A DNA stretch of 64,000 nt, from contig NZ_JAQNDL010000004.1 in the NCBI RefSeq assembly GCF_028368995.1, forward strand, positions 566,001 to 630,000, in the 5' to 3' direction. The translations under genes and the position numbers were made by a program. This document shows, piece by piece, positions 5,954 to 14,499 of this stretch; positions within the stretch are counted from its first letter, which is position 1, and each line of letters begins with the position of its first letter. The notes beneath the pieces are model-generated. The model saw only the letters and a program-made list of their open reading frames with translations. It was not told the origin of the DNA and did no database searches. The DNA is from Nannocystis bainbridge (GTDB lineage: Bacteria > Myxococcota_A > Polyangia > Nannocystales > Nannocystaceae).

Positions 5954-8548
5954 ATGAAGAAGCCTCCCCCCAGGTCGACCATCCCCAACTTCAACGACCT
6001 CACCGAAAAGAAGCTGCGCTCGCTCGGGCAGAAGCTGGACAAGCTCGTCGACGCCAACGCGTTCAAGCACAACAGCCTGCTGCGCAAGAGCGACAGCGAC
6101 TCGACCGCGCTGCTGTGGCACCTGGCCCGCCACGGGCTCGTGCTGCATTCGGTGATCTCGGTCGGCATGTTCCGGACGCTCAGCGAGAACACCCGCGGGA
6201 TCCCGGCGGACGACATCCTCACCGTGCTGCGCCGCGTGCCCGACGACATGGGCGCGCTCGACAAGGGCCAGGGGCGCTCCTGGCCGTCGTACACGCCCGG
6301 AATCTCGACGGAGGTCGATACGCTGATCACCGCGGCGTACGTGGCCGACCCGGCGGCCGTGACGGCGCTGCGCGACGAGCTGCCGGAGAACATGCAGCTG
6401 GCGATCGACTTCGTCCGCGGCCGCGCCGGCGAGACGATCCCGCCGGCGTCGAGCGTGAAGATCCTGCGTCACCTCGTGACGACCCACCTGGTGCGCGGTC
6501 TGGCGACCGGCTGGGACTGCCCGTGGATCGTCGAGGGGCGACTGGTCGAGTTCCGTCTGAATTCGACGGCGCAGGTGGAGCTGCTGGCCGCCCGGTTCGG
6601 CTCGTCGTGGGCCGAGGAGGCGCACGCGTGGATCCTGCCGCGCGTCAACGAGTTCCGCGCGCGCGCCGGCGACATCGGCCGCAACGGCGTGGCCGGGCTG
6701 CGGCTGGCGACGCTGGCGGACGTGATCTATCTGTTCGGCGACGGCTGGTGGGACCCGCGCTCGCTGCTGGAAGTGCTCGACGCCCGCGACGATGCGCCGG
6801 CGGCCCTGTTCGCGGCGGCGCTCAAGCTGCGCGCCGAGGGCACTTCGGCGTTCAAGATCACGGTGCCGCAGGTGCGGCCGGAGCCGCCGCAGAAGCCGTC
6901 CGCCGGCGATGAGGACGCGGACGACGGCGACGACGGCGACGACGATTACGCCGGTGACGGCGACGAGTACGACGAGTACGGCGGCGGCGGCGGCGGCGGC
7001 GAGGTCGATGCGGACGCGGAGCCGGAGATCGAGGAGGCGAGCGGCGACGAGGAGCGGGTAGTGTTGCTGGCGACGCTGCTGACGGCGGTGGGCATCGAGC
7101 GCGCGCACGCGAGTGGGCAGGCGATCCCGCTCGAGGTGGACGCGGTGATCGACCTCGACAAGGTCTACGACAGCGAGCCGCAGCTGATCGCGCGGCTGCG
7201 CGGGGTGATGGCGATCCTCGGGCCGGCGCGCACGCACGCGATCCTGCGCAGGCAGCTGGCCAAGGAGTTCTGGTTCGGCAAGGTCAGCGCGTTCCTCGAC
7301 GTCCACTTCGACCGCGCGCTGGTCGAGGAGGCGTTCGCCCGCCTCGCCGCTGGCAAGTACGCGGCCGACGCCGGGCTGCTCGGGTTCTGCACGCCGGCGC
7401 TGGTGCCGTTCGTGGTCCAGGCGCAGGCGCAGGCGAGGACGCCCGAGATCAAGGCGATGTTCGGCGAGGCGATCCTTTACATCCTGGCCCGCGCGGCGGC
7501 AGGCGGCGAGACGTGGGACCCGGCGCTCGAGCAGCACCTGCAGCTCGACCAGATCCGGTTCGACTACGGCGGCCCCAAGGTCGACCCGGTGCTGGCGCTG
7601 CTCGACAAGCTGCCGCTGGCGCGGTGGGTCAAGGTCATCGAGGCCAACCGCGAGCGCTGCGCCGAGGAGCCGGTGCGGCTGCTCAAGCTGCTGCGGACCG
7701 ACATGCCGCCTGCACTCCTGGCCGAGATCTTGAAGGACGCGGTGGCCAGGCAACAGAAGCTCGGTTCCGGCGGGTTGGGCGACCGCCTGCGCAAGTTCGG
7801 GCCCGAGATCGTGACGCCGTTGCTGCAGGCGATCGGCGACGCGCCGGCCACCAACACGCTGATGAAGGATCTCGATCGCTCGCTCGACTACCTGGTGTTC
7901 ACGGCGGTAAAGGAGGGGCTCGGCAAGGCGATCGAGACGCCGGAGCAGGAGCTGCGGCGGCTGGCGGCCAGCGTGCCGGGAGAGACGATCCGGATCTATC
8001 GCCTGCGTCGCGGCCAGGGCGAGCCTTCGGCGGACGCGGTGGCGCGGATCGGCGGGGCGCCGCGCGGGGTGGTGACGCCGCCGGTCGATCGCAAGGAGCC
8101 GATGACGCACGTCATCACGCTCGACCTGGCGCAGCTGCCCGAGCTGGCGGCGCGTCGCCCGGGCGCGCGTTCGCTGTCGCTCTACTTGCCCGACCCCGAC
8201 ACCGGTGAGCGGCACCGCCACGGCGCGCTGGTGTGGACGAGCGAGGCGGAGCTGGGCGGCGCGCCGGGTTCGACCGCGGACGCGCGGCCGCTGGTGGTCG
8301 AGGCGTTCGACGTGCCGGCGCAGATCTTCGGCGGCGAGGAGCTCACGGGTCCGGCCAAGCGGGTACGCGGGATCGTCTACGGCTCGCCGGGATACGTCGG
8401 CGGCGGCCCGCTGTGGCTGCAGGACGGCGAGCCAGGGGTCGATCCGCGCTTCGTGTTCCAATTTGACGAGAGCCTGTGCGGCATCAACCTCGGCGACTCG
8501 GGGGTGATGTACGTGTTCGAGGGAGACATCGACTGGCAGTGCCATTGA
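5954..8548 (+). CDS. Large uncharacterised protein with a DUF1963 (YwqG)-like C-terminal region
   Basis: An 864-residue product starting MKKPPPRSTIPNFNDLTEKK. Most of it is helical and not recognised. An acidic, Gly-rich low-complexity linker (residues ~316-360, 'DEDADDGDDGDDDYAGDGDEYDEYGGGGGGG') separates two halves. The last ~150 residues resemble DUF1963/YwqG: 'GSPGYVGGGPLWLQDGEPG' and 'FVFQFDESLCGINLGDSGVMYVFEGDIDWQCH'. Such C-terminal domains occur in proteins of unknown function, some linked to polymorphic toxin immunity. No signal peptide is seen, so it is probably cytoplasmic. A perfect hairpin directly after the stop (8557-8591) may end transcription. Confidence 0.75.
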   Translation: MKKPPPRSTIPNFNDLTEKKLRSLGQKLDKLVDANAFKHNSLLRKSDSDSTALLWHLARHGLVLHSVISVGMFRTLSENTRGIPADDILTVLRRVPDDMGALDKGQGRSWPSYTPGISTEVDTLITAAYVADPAAVTALRDELPENMQLAIDFVRGRAGETIPPASSVKILRHLVTTHLVRGLATGWDCPWIVEGRLVEFRLNSTAQVELLAARFGSSWAEEAHAWILPRVNEFRARAGDIGRNGVAGLRLATLADVIYLFGDGWWDPRSLLEVLDARDDAPAALFAAALKLRAEGTSAFKITVPQVRPEPPQKPSAGDEDADDGDDGDDDYAGDGDEYDEYGGGGGGGEVDADAEPEIEEASGDEERVVLLATLLTAVGIERAHASGQAIPLEVDAVIDLDKVYDSEPQLIARLRGVMAILGPARTHAILRRQLAKEFWFGKVSAFLDVHFDRALVEEAFARLAAGKYAADAGLLGFCTPALVPFVVQAQAQARTPEIKAMFGEAILYILARAAAGGETWDPALEQHLQLDQIRFDYGGPKVDPVLALLDKLPLARWVKVIEANRERCAEEPVRLLKLLRTDMPPALLAEILKDAVARQQKLGSGGLGDRLRKFGPEIVTPLLQAIGDAPATNTLMKDLDRSLDYLVFTAVKEGLGKAIETPEQELRRLAASVPGETIRIYRLRRGQGEPSADAVARIGGAPRGVVTPPVDRKEPMTHVITLDLAQLPELAARRPGARSLSLYLPDPDTGERHRHGALVWTSEAELGGAPGSTADARPLVVEAFDVPAQIFGGEELTGPAKRVRGIVYGSPGYVGGGPLWLQDGEPGVDPRFVFQFDESLCGINLGDSGVMYVFEGDIDWQCH

Positions 8549-8556
8549 GGACGTAG

Positions 8557-8591
8557 CCAAACGCCTCCGTCGCGGAGATGGAGGCGTTTGG
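8557..8591 (+). terminator. Perfect 12-bp inverted repeat after the DUF1963-like gene
   Basis: The arms CCAAACGCCTCC (8557-8568) and GGAGGCGTTTGG (8580-8591) enclose an 11-nt loop and start 8 bp after a stop codon. There is no clear T-run, so rho-independent activity is plausible but unproven. An ATG in the loop (8578) is an unlikely start for the next gene. Confidence 0.5.
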
Positions 8592-8604
8592 AGACACTGG
8601 CTGG

Positions 8605-10140
8605 ATGCACCATGTGAAGCGGTTGGGATGGATGGTCGCGGTCGTGGCCGCGTGTGGAGATTCGAGCGCCAGCACCGATGCTCTGCTGGAGACGACGACA
8701 TCGACATCGACATCGACCACGACGATGACGACGGACCCGGCGACCACGGACGAGCCGGGCACGACCGTCGCGCCGACGACGACGGACCCGACAACGACCT
8801 CGACTTCGACTTCGACCTCGACGACAGAGCCGGGTACGACGACGTCATCGACGACGGAGCCGGATACGACGACGACCTCCTCGACGACGGAGTCGGACAC
8901 GACGACGACGACGACGGACACGACGACGGACACGACGACCGGGACCGACACGAGCACTTCGACGACGACCGGGACCGACGATGACGCCGACGACGACGGC
9001 GTGGCGGACGCGGACGACAACTGCGTCGACGTCGCCAACGCGGGCCAGGAGGACGGCGACGAGGACGGGGCCGGCGACGCGTGTGACAACTGTGCCGGCG
9101 ATCCGAACCCCGATCAGGGCGACGGGGACGGGGACGGAGTCGGCGACCTTTGCGACGAGGAGGCGATCAACAACGGCGACGTGCTCTACGTGCCCGAGGG
9201 GACATCGATCGATCTCGGCGGGTCGCACTGCTACGGGCTGTGGGTGAAGATCGACGGCACGGTCACGGTGCCGGCGTACGCGAACAACCCGAACACCGGC
9301 ACGTTGACGCTCAAGTCGCAGACGATCCGGATCGGCGCGACCGGCAAGATCGTGGCCGACAACGCGGGCATGGCCGGCGGCACGCCGTCGCAGCAGAACA
9401 CGGTCGGCGGGTTCGCCGGGCAGGGCGTGGGTGCGGGCTGCGGCGGCGGTCCGGGCAGCTCGGTCGGGCAAGGCGGCTCGGGCGCGGGCTACGGCGGCGT
9501 CGGCGGCGCGCCCGGGAACACCTACGCGATGAACAACGCCTGCAACAGCTGCAGCGAGCCGACCATCTCGCACTGCGGCGGCGCGGTCGGCACGGTCGTC
9601 GGCACCGACATGGGCGAGGACGTGGCGCTCGGCGTCGGCGGCGGCGCGGGCGGCAACTCGAGCGGCTGCAGCAACGCCGGCGGTCGCGGCGGTCGCGGCG
9701 GCGGCTCGGTGCTGCTGCTGGCCAACGACTGGGTGCAGGTCGACGGCTCGGTGAGCGCGCGCGGCGAGGAGCCCCCGCCCGACAATTCGGCGTGCGGTTA
9801 TCGACCCGGGGGCGGCGGCGGCTCGGGCGGCGGCATCGTCGTCGCCGCGGACGAGGTGCTCGGCGCGGGCACGCTCGACGCCCGCGGCGGCAACGGCGGA
9901 CCGGCGCTCGGCGAGACGCAGAGCCAGACGTGGGCGTGGGGCGGCGGCGGCGGCGGCGGCGGCCGGATCAAGGTGTTCTCGCCGGCCGACGCGTTCAGCG
10001 GCATGCGCCGCGTCGACGCCGGGGCCGGCGGGACCGCGCCGGCCACCGGGTCGAGCGTCGCCGGCCTCGCGGGCGCGAGCGGCAAGACGGCGGCGGTCGC
10101 CACCATCCCGGCGAACTACGACGACCTGACCTGCCAGTGA
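8605..10140 (+). CDS. Thr-rich lipoprotein with thrombospondin type-3 and Gly-rich regions
   Basis: A 511-residue product. MHHVKRLGWMVAVVAAC is a short signal peptide with lipobox VAAC (Cys17). A ~110-residue linker made almost entirely of Thr, Ser, Asp and Glu follows. Next are two calcium-binding thrombospondin type-3 repeats ('DDDADDDGVADADDNC', 'DGDEDGAGDACDNC', 'NPDQGDGDGDGVGDLCDEE'). The last ~300 residues are Gly-rich, with Cys pairs, and resemble secreted adhesin-like or beta-helical surface proteins. It is predicted to be lipid-anchored on the cell surface; its function is unknown. The start at 8605 is preferred to 8578 because it gives a compact signal peptide and avoids the upstream hairpin. 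Confidence 0.8.
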   Translation: MHHVKRLGWMVAVVAACGDSSASTDALLETTTSTSTSTTTMTTDPATTDEPGTTVAPTTTDPTTTSTSTSTSTTEPGTTTSSTTEPDTTTTSSTTESDTTTTTTDTTTDTTTGTDTSTSTTTGTDDDADDDGVADADDNCVDVANAGQEDGDEDGAGDACDNCAGDPNPDQGDGDGDGVGDLCDEEAINNGDVLYVPEGTSIDLGGSHCYGLWVKIDGTVTVPAYANNPNTGTLTLKSQTIRIGATGKIVADNAGMAGGTPSQQNTVGGFAGQGVGAGCGGGPGSSVGQGGSGAGYGGVGGAPGNTYAMNNACNSCSEPTISHCGGAVGTVVGTDMGEDVALGVGGGAGGNSSGCSNAGGRGGRGGGSVLLLANDWVQVDGSVSARGEEPPPDNSACGYRPGGGGGSGGGIVVAADEVLGAGTLDARGGNGGPALGETQSQTWAWGGGGGGGGRIKVFSPADAFSGMRRVDAGAGGTAPATGSSVAGLAGASGKTAAVATIPANYDDLTCQ

Positions 10141-10142
10141 CG

Positions 10143-10230
10143 GATGGCTGAACGGACATGTCGTGAAGGACATGTCCGTTCGGGAATGGCAAAAAGGGCA
10201 TGTCCTCGCGGACATGCCCTTTCATACATG
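10143..10230. repeat. Phased 14-bp repeat array (7 cores) between convergent genes
   Basis: Cores at 10143 (GATG), 10157, 10171, 10185 (AATG), 10199, 10213 and 10227 are spaced by exactly 14 bp. The array fills most of the 113-bp gap between two convergent lipoprotein genes, where hairpins could serve both strands. Confidence 0.9.
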
Positions 10231-10253
10231 GCGACCGGGCGCCGGCGCGCGGC

Positions 10254-11753
10254 TCACATCGGAAGGATGCTGAGCAGCTGGCCGCCCGTCATGTCCGAGT
10301 AGACGTAGTGGCTGCCGGGGATCTGGACCTGCTGCATGCCGGGGACGTTGTCGGGGTCGATCTTCCAGGCCCAGCCCTCCTGATCGACCAGCCACACGAA
10401 CTTCTCGGCGTCGACGCTGAGGCCGATCGCGGTCGAGCAGGGGTTGGTGTTGTGGCTGGCGACCAGCGTCTTGGTCTGGCGGTCGATCTGCAGCAGCGCG
10501 CACGGGCCGTTGGAGGCGACCCACACGTGGTCGGCGTCGGCCGTGATGCCGCGGAAGCAGGCGTTGGTGCCGGGCACCGAGGTGTACTGCTCGGTGTCGG
10601 CGTCGAAGGTGCTGACCGGGCCGGAGCAGCCGGCGAACCACGGGTTGCCGTCGCCGTCGACGGTGAAGCCGTACGACTGGATGTTCGCCGGCGGGGTCCA
10701 GCGCGACACGGTGATCGGGTTCTGGTCGGTGTTGATGCGCAGGAACTCGCCGCGCAGGCCGCCGAACCACGGGCGGAACTCGGGGTCGAGCGCGCCGCCG
10801 TAGGGGGCGTAGCCCTGGCCGTTCCAGCCGGGCACCTGGACCGTCTCCTCGACGGTGCCGGTCTCGCCGTCGACGCGCACGAAGTGAGCGGCGCCGCCGG
10901 GCGCGTTGTAGCCGAGCCACACCTTGGGCTGGACGTACTTGCAGAGATCGTAGTCCCAGGTGCCGGGCGTCCAGGTGACGCCGCGCGGGCCGTTGGAGAA
11001 GCCGCCGGCGAACGGCCACTGGTGCGTCCAGAGCAGACACTCGTCGGCCAGCCACGGGCGGACGTCGTTCTTGTTCTGCGAGGTGTCGATCATGCCGTTG
11101 CCGTTCTTGTCGACGCAGTCGGCGATGTCGGCGGCGAACATGGAGGAGCTGCCGGTCTGGCGGTTGTTGACGACGACGAAGCGGCCGTCGGCGCTGACGG
11201 CGGTGCGCGAGGGGCTGTCGCCGCCGGGGCCGGTCTTGTAGCGGGCGACCTCGACGAGCGTCTGCGTGTTGATCTTGGCGACGTCGCTGAGGTCCTGGCT
11301 GGGGACCCAGATGAAGCTCTTCTCGACCGGGCCCATGCCGACGCCGTCGCCGGGCTCGCACACCGGGTTGTTGCCGGTGGTGCCGGTGGTGGTGGTGCCC
11401 TCGGTGGTGGTGGTGCCCTCGGTGGTGGTCGTCGAGGTGGTGCTCGTCGTCGTCGCGGTCGTGGTCGTGGTGGTGTCAGGACCGGTCGAGGTCGGCGAGA
11501 TGGTGGTCGTCGGCGAGGTGGTCGAAGTCGTCGTCGTCATGCCGTCGGACTCCGAGCCCGAGGCCATGGTGGGGCTGGTCGAGTCGGTGCCGGTCGGCAC
11601 CGTCGCCGTGGTCCCGGTCGGCGGGTCCACCGTCGAACCCTGGGTCATGCCGGCCGACTCGGTGCCGGTTGCCGTCCCCGAGTCTCCGCACGCCGTGAGC
11701 CCCACCGCCAGGGGCGCCGCCAACCACCACTTGCCAACGCTTGTCTTCTGCAT
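10254..11753 (-). CDS. Thr-rich lipoprotein with a beta-propeller domain
   Basis: A 499-residue product. MQKTSVGKWWLAAPLAVGLTAC is a signal peptide with lipobox LTAC (Cys22). A Thr/Ser/Gly linker to about residue 125 follows, then a ~370-residue domain with repeated blades such as 'SFIWVPSQDLSDVAKINTQT', 'RTAVSADGRFVVVNN', 'RGITADADHVWVASNG' and 'LSVDAEKFVWLVDQEG'. These resemble Vgb/streptogramin-lyase-like or NHL propellers. It is probably a surface-exposed lipoprotein of unknown binding partner. In-frame ATGs at 11762 and 11765 would add only 3-4 residues. Confidence 0.78.
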   Translation of the reverse strand: MQKTSVGKWWLAAPLAVGLTACGDSGTATGTESAGMTQGSTVDPPTGTTATVPTGTDSTSPTMASGSESDGMTTTTSTTSPTTTISPTSTGPDTTTTTTATTTSTTSTTTTEGTTTTEGTTTTGTTGNNPVCEPGDGVGMGPVEKSFIWVPSQDLSDVAKINTQTLVEVARYKTGPGGDSPSRTAVSADGRFVVVNNRQTGSSSMFAADIADCVDKNGNGMIDTSQNKNDVRPWLADECLLWTHQWPFAGGFSNGPRGVTWTPGTWDYDLCKYVQPKVWLGYNAPGGAAHFVRVDGETGTVEETVQVPGWNGQGYAPYGGALDPEFRPWFGGLRGEFLRINTDQNPITVSRWTPPANIQSYGFTVDGDGNPWFAGCSGPVSTFDADTEQYTSVPGTNACFRGITADADHVWVASNGPCALLQIDRQTKTLVASHNTNPCSTAIGLSVDAEKFVWLVDQEGWAWKIDPDNVPGMQQVQIPGSHYVYSDMTGGQLLSILPM

Positions 11754-12052
11754 GGTTCCCATCATGCGAGATCGAGGTGAAGTTCGGTGGTTGGTCGAGT
11801 GGATTGTCCCGTTTAAAGATGAGTGGATCCTCTCTGGTCGATTCCGCTCGCTGGCGCGTTCTCGCGCGGGAGGAGGGATCGAAGCTGTCGCACAGGACAT
11901 GTCTCGAGAGACAGGATGGATGCGCCGAGCGGGCGTTACCGCGGGCGTTGCGAGGCTTCAGGGGCCCGTGGGAGCGATTGCAAGCGAGGCCGGGGTCGTT
12001 CGCACGCCCCGAAACGAGGACCGGGAGGCCGGGTCGGCGGTATCCTGGAGCG
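11754..12052. other. Intergenic region between divergent genes
   Basis: About 300 bp between the divergent propeller-lipoprotein and DUF3885-like genes. It is somewhat less GC-rich near 11790-11850, where promoters could lie, but no convincing -35/-10 pair was identified. It holds one three-core repeat at 11884-11915. No credible gene was seen. Confidence 0.5.
11884..11915. repeat. Three-core 14-bp repeat
   Basis: Cores at 11884 (GCTG), 11898 (CATG) and 11912 (CAGG) are in exact 14-bp phase, in intergenic DNA. Confidence 0.8.
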
Positions 12053-12610
12053 GTGCGCGACTTTGCGGATGCGTGGCGGGCTCATTTCGGCGACGTGCCG
12101 CCGGTCGGCTGGCGCCTGCGCGAGCAGGCCAGCGAGCGGTGGCTGCGGATCCACGGCCTGCCCGGGTCGAAGCGTTACCCCGAGACCGCGGCGGAGCGGG
12201 CGGAGATCCACCACCGCCACGAGACGCTCGCGGCGGAGCTGTTCGCGGCGAGCGAGGGCGCGTGCTGGGTCGTCGTTCCGGCCTGGGGAGCGGCGAACGA
12301 GGCGGGTCCGCAACTGCCGGGGCTGGCCGATCTGCGGTTCGCGATCGGCTGGCGCCCGGGTCACGCGAGCGAGGACGAGCCGACGTTCGCCCACGTCGCG
12401 CCCGCTCGCTGGTCCGCGCCCGCGACGCGAGCGGCACGAGAGCTCGTGATCGAGGACAGCCTCCGCGTGCTGTGGGTGGCCCGCGAGACGCTCGAGGTGT
12501 TCGCGCCGTACGACGGCGGGGTCGACGTCATCGCCGCGGACGTGGTCCGCCGCGACGCGCTGGCGCAGCGCTTCGGATCGTGGCGATCGCCGCGGCCCGA
12601 CGGGCTCTGA
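12053..12610 (+). CDS. DUF3885-like protein
   Basis: A 185-residue product with a GTG start. The segment 'SERWLRIHGLPGSKRYPETAAERAEIHHRHETLAAELF' (residues ~27-65) matches my memory of the DUF3885 core, where 'RxHxLPxSKRY' and 'RHNxxxxELF' are conserved. No signal peptide or membrane segment is seen, so it is a likely cytoplasmic protein of unknown function. The GTG at 12053 is chosen because upstream sequence in this frame is repeat-derived and unlike the family. Confidence 0.65.
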   Translation: MRDFADAWRAHFGDVPPVGWRLREQASERWLRIHGLPGSKRYPETAAERAEIHHRHETLAAELFAASEGACWVVVPAWGAANEAGPQLPGLADLRFAIGWRPGHASEDEPTFAHVAPARWSAPATRAARELVIEDSLRVLWVARETLEVFAPYDGGVDVIAADVVRRDALAQRFGSWRSPRPDGL

Positions 12611-12793
12611 AGATAGGAGCGCTCTCGCGGCGCCGAGCCGCGATCCGGCGCTCGATCGGTGATGAGGAGTTCGCGGTCGGCCCGCGCGGGGATGTCGCGC
12701 TGCGTGTGCCTCGGTTGCGCGGGAGGGCGCCGGCCTGCGGGCCGGTGGCCCGAGGGCGACACCGGGGGCCGGGCCGGCAGGTATGGTGCCGCC

Positions 12794-13933
12794 ATGCGAA
12801 CGACTTACCTCTTGTTGGCCGCCGCGCTGCTCCCTGCCTGCAACGGCGGCGCGAGCGACTCCACCGCCGATGCGTCGGCCGGGACGGGCATCACCGGCGT
12901 GACGGGGCAGGGGCTCACGAGCACCAGCGACGCCACGAGCGACGGCGGCACGGCGGGGCCGACCAGCGAGGGCAGCGGCTCGGCGAGCGAGAGCGACAGC
13001 GAGACGCCGACGACCGGGACGCCGGGCACCAGCTCGAGCACCACCGACGAGGCGACCACGGCGACGACGACGACGACGACCGACGCGACGAGCACGACGT
13101 CGACCACGACCGCCGCGACCACCGAGCAGACGAGCACGACCGGCGTGATCGAGGAGAAGTGCCCGTGCCCCGACCTCGAGGTGCCGCTCGACGACGGGAT
13201 CTTCGTGCTCTCGAAGACGGCGCAGCTGTGGAAGTACTTCCCGCAGACGCACGATTTCGAGCTGCTGGGCCCGGCGACCTGCGGGCTGGCGCCTTCGACG
13301 TTCTCGATGGGGGTCGACCGCGAGGGCTTCGCGTGGGTGCAGTACAGCGACATGAAGCTGCGCAAGATCGACGTGACCGACACCACGCAGTGCAGCGACC
13401 CGGGCTTCGTGCCGATGCAGAACGGGATCGAGAATTTCGGGATGGCGTTCGTGTCGAACAGCGCCGACGACAAGTGCGACCGGATCTACGGCAACCACTA
13501 CAACGGGGTCGCCAACGGCGACATGGTCAGCGAGTTCTTCAGCGTCGACCCGGATACGCTCGCGGTGGCGCCGCACGGGCTCAGCGACTACGGGCTGGCC
13601 GAAGTGACAGGCACGGGCGACGGCCGGGCGTTCCTGTTCGCCGGGCCCGATCCGTCGGTGCTCGTGGAGGTCGACAAGGCGACCGGCGCGACCCTGGACG
13701 TGACGCCGCTGCCGGGGGTCAAGACCGGCGGCGGCTTCGCGTTCGCGTTCTTCGCCGGCGACTTCTACTTCTTCACCGACAAGGAGTCCGACAGCACCAG
13801 CGAGGTGACCCACCTCGACTACGACGACAGCGACAACAACGGCCAGCAAGACCTCAAGGTCGTGGTCGAGGACGCGCCGCTGCGGATCGTCGGCGCCGGG
13901 GTGTCGACCTGCGCGCCGCTCATCCCGCAGTGA
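12794..13933 (+). CDS. Thr/Ser-rich lipoprotein with a propeller-like domain
   Basis: A 379-residue product. MRTTYLLLAAALLPAC is a signal peptide with lipobox LPAC (Cys16). A Ser/Thr/Gly linker follows (residues 17-117). Then a ~260-residue globular part begins 'EEKCPCPDLEVPLDDGIFVLSKTAQLWKYFPQT', with several Gly-Phe-Ala-Trp blade-like segments ('DREGFAWVQYSDMKLRKIDV', 'GDGRAFLFAGPDPSVLVEVDKATG'). The architecture matches the propeller lipoprotein at 10254-11753. Its function is unknown, with likely surface exposure. The start follows GGTGCCGCC with no strong ribosome-binding site. Confidence 0.75.
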   Translation: MRTTYLLLAAALLPACNGGASDSTADASAGTGITGVTGQGLTSTSDATSDGGTAGPTSEGSGSASESDSETPTTGTPGTSSSTTDEATTATTTTTTDATSTTSTTTAATTEQTSTTGVIEEKCPCPDLEVPLDDGIFVLSKTAQLWKYFPQTHDFELLGPATCGLAPSTFSMGVDREGFAWVQYSDMKLRKIDVTDTTQCSDPGFVPMQNGIENFGMAFVSNSADDKCDRIYGNHYNGVANGDMVSEFFSVDPDTLAVAPHGLSDYGLAEVTGTGDGRAFLFAGPDPSVLVEVDKATGATLDVTPLPGVKTGGGFAFAFFAGDFYFFTDKESDSTSEVTHLDYDDSDNNGQQDLKVVVEDAPLRIVGAGVSTCAPLIPQ

Positions 13934-14499
13934 CGCAGCGGCGCCTGTCTCTCGGGTCATATCCTCGGGGTCATGCAGGCTGATCCTTGAGGGTGTCTTA
14001 AAGGGCATGTCCGAAGGGACATGCCCGAACTCACGCGCTCGGTCCGGGTCAGCGAGCTGGCGAGCGTGCGGCGCCGACCGCCGGCGCCGGCCTCGGCGAG
14101 CCAGCGGGCGCGACCGTCCGCCTCGCGCGGGGCATCACCGCGTCGGCGGCCGCTCGCGCGGCGTCGCTGCGATGGCGCCGGACCGTGCCGGCCGATCGCC
14201 GGCAGGCCGGCGCGGGGCTTGGAGGAGGCGCTACCTCTTTGCAGTGTCGACCTGCAGGGGTCGCTGCTCGACGGCGGGCGGGTCGGCGATCCCTCGAGCA
14301 GAGTTCGGTCACGGGGTCTCGAAGCCGCGCGTGTGTGCAGCGGCCTGCGCGCGGCCCAGCGGCGGAGACGGACGCCGCAGGCCTGGTCGCCAGAACTCCA
14401 GCTTCGCCGCCGGCCGCACGGTTGAGTTTTCTTACCCCCACCCACTCCCCCGGAGTAGGCTTGGCGACGCATAACAGTCGCCGAGCGCACGAGGTACCG
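13934..14499. other. Intergenic region upstream of pckG with repeats
   Basis: About 565 bp. The first ~90 bp hold two repeat arrays: cores 13944, 13958, 13972 and then 13992, 14006, 14020. The remainder is GC-rich with no gene-like reading frame I trust. An AT-richer patch near 14425-14480, just before pckG, is the likeliest promoter region. Confidence 0.5.
13944..14023. repeat. Two adjacent phased 14-bp repeat groups
   Basis: Cores 13944 (CCTG), 13958 (CATA), 13972 (CATG) are followed, in a new phase, by 13992 (GGTG), 14006 (CATG), 14020 (CATG). Spacing within each group is exactly 14 bp. Confidence 0.8.

Noticed and set aside
8557..8591. The 12-bp inverted repeat as a member of the 14-bp repeat family.
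   Set aside because: It has no CATG/CTG core and a different stem sequence; it looks like an ordinary hairpin after a stop codon.
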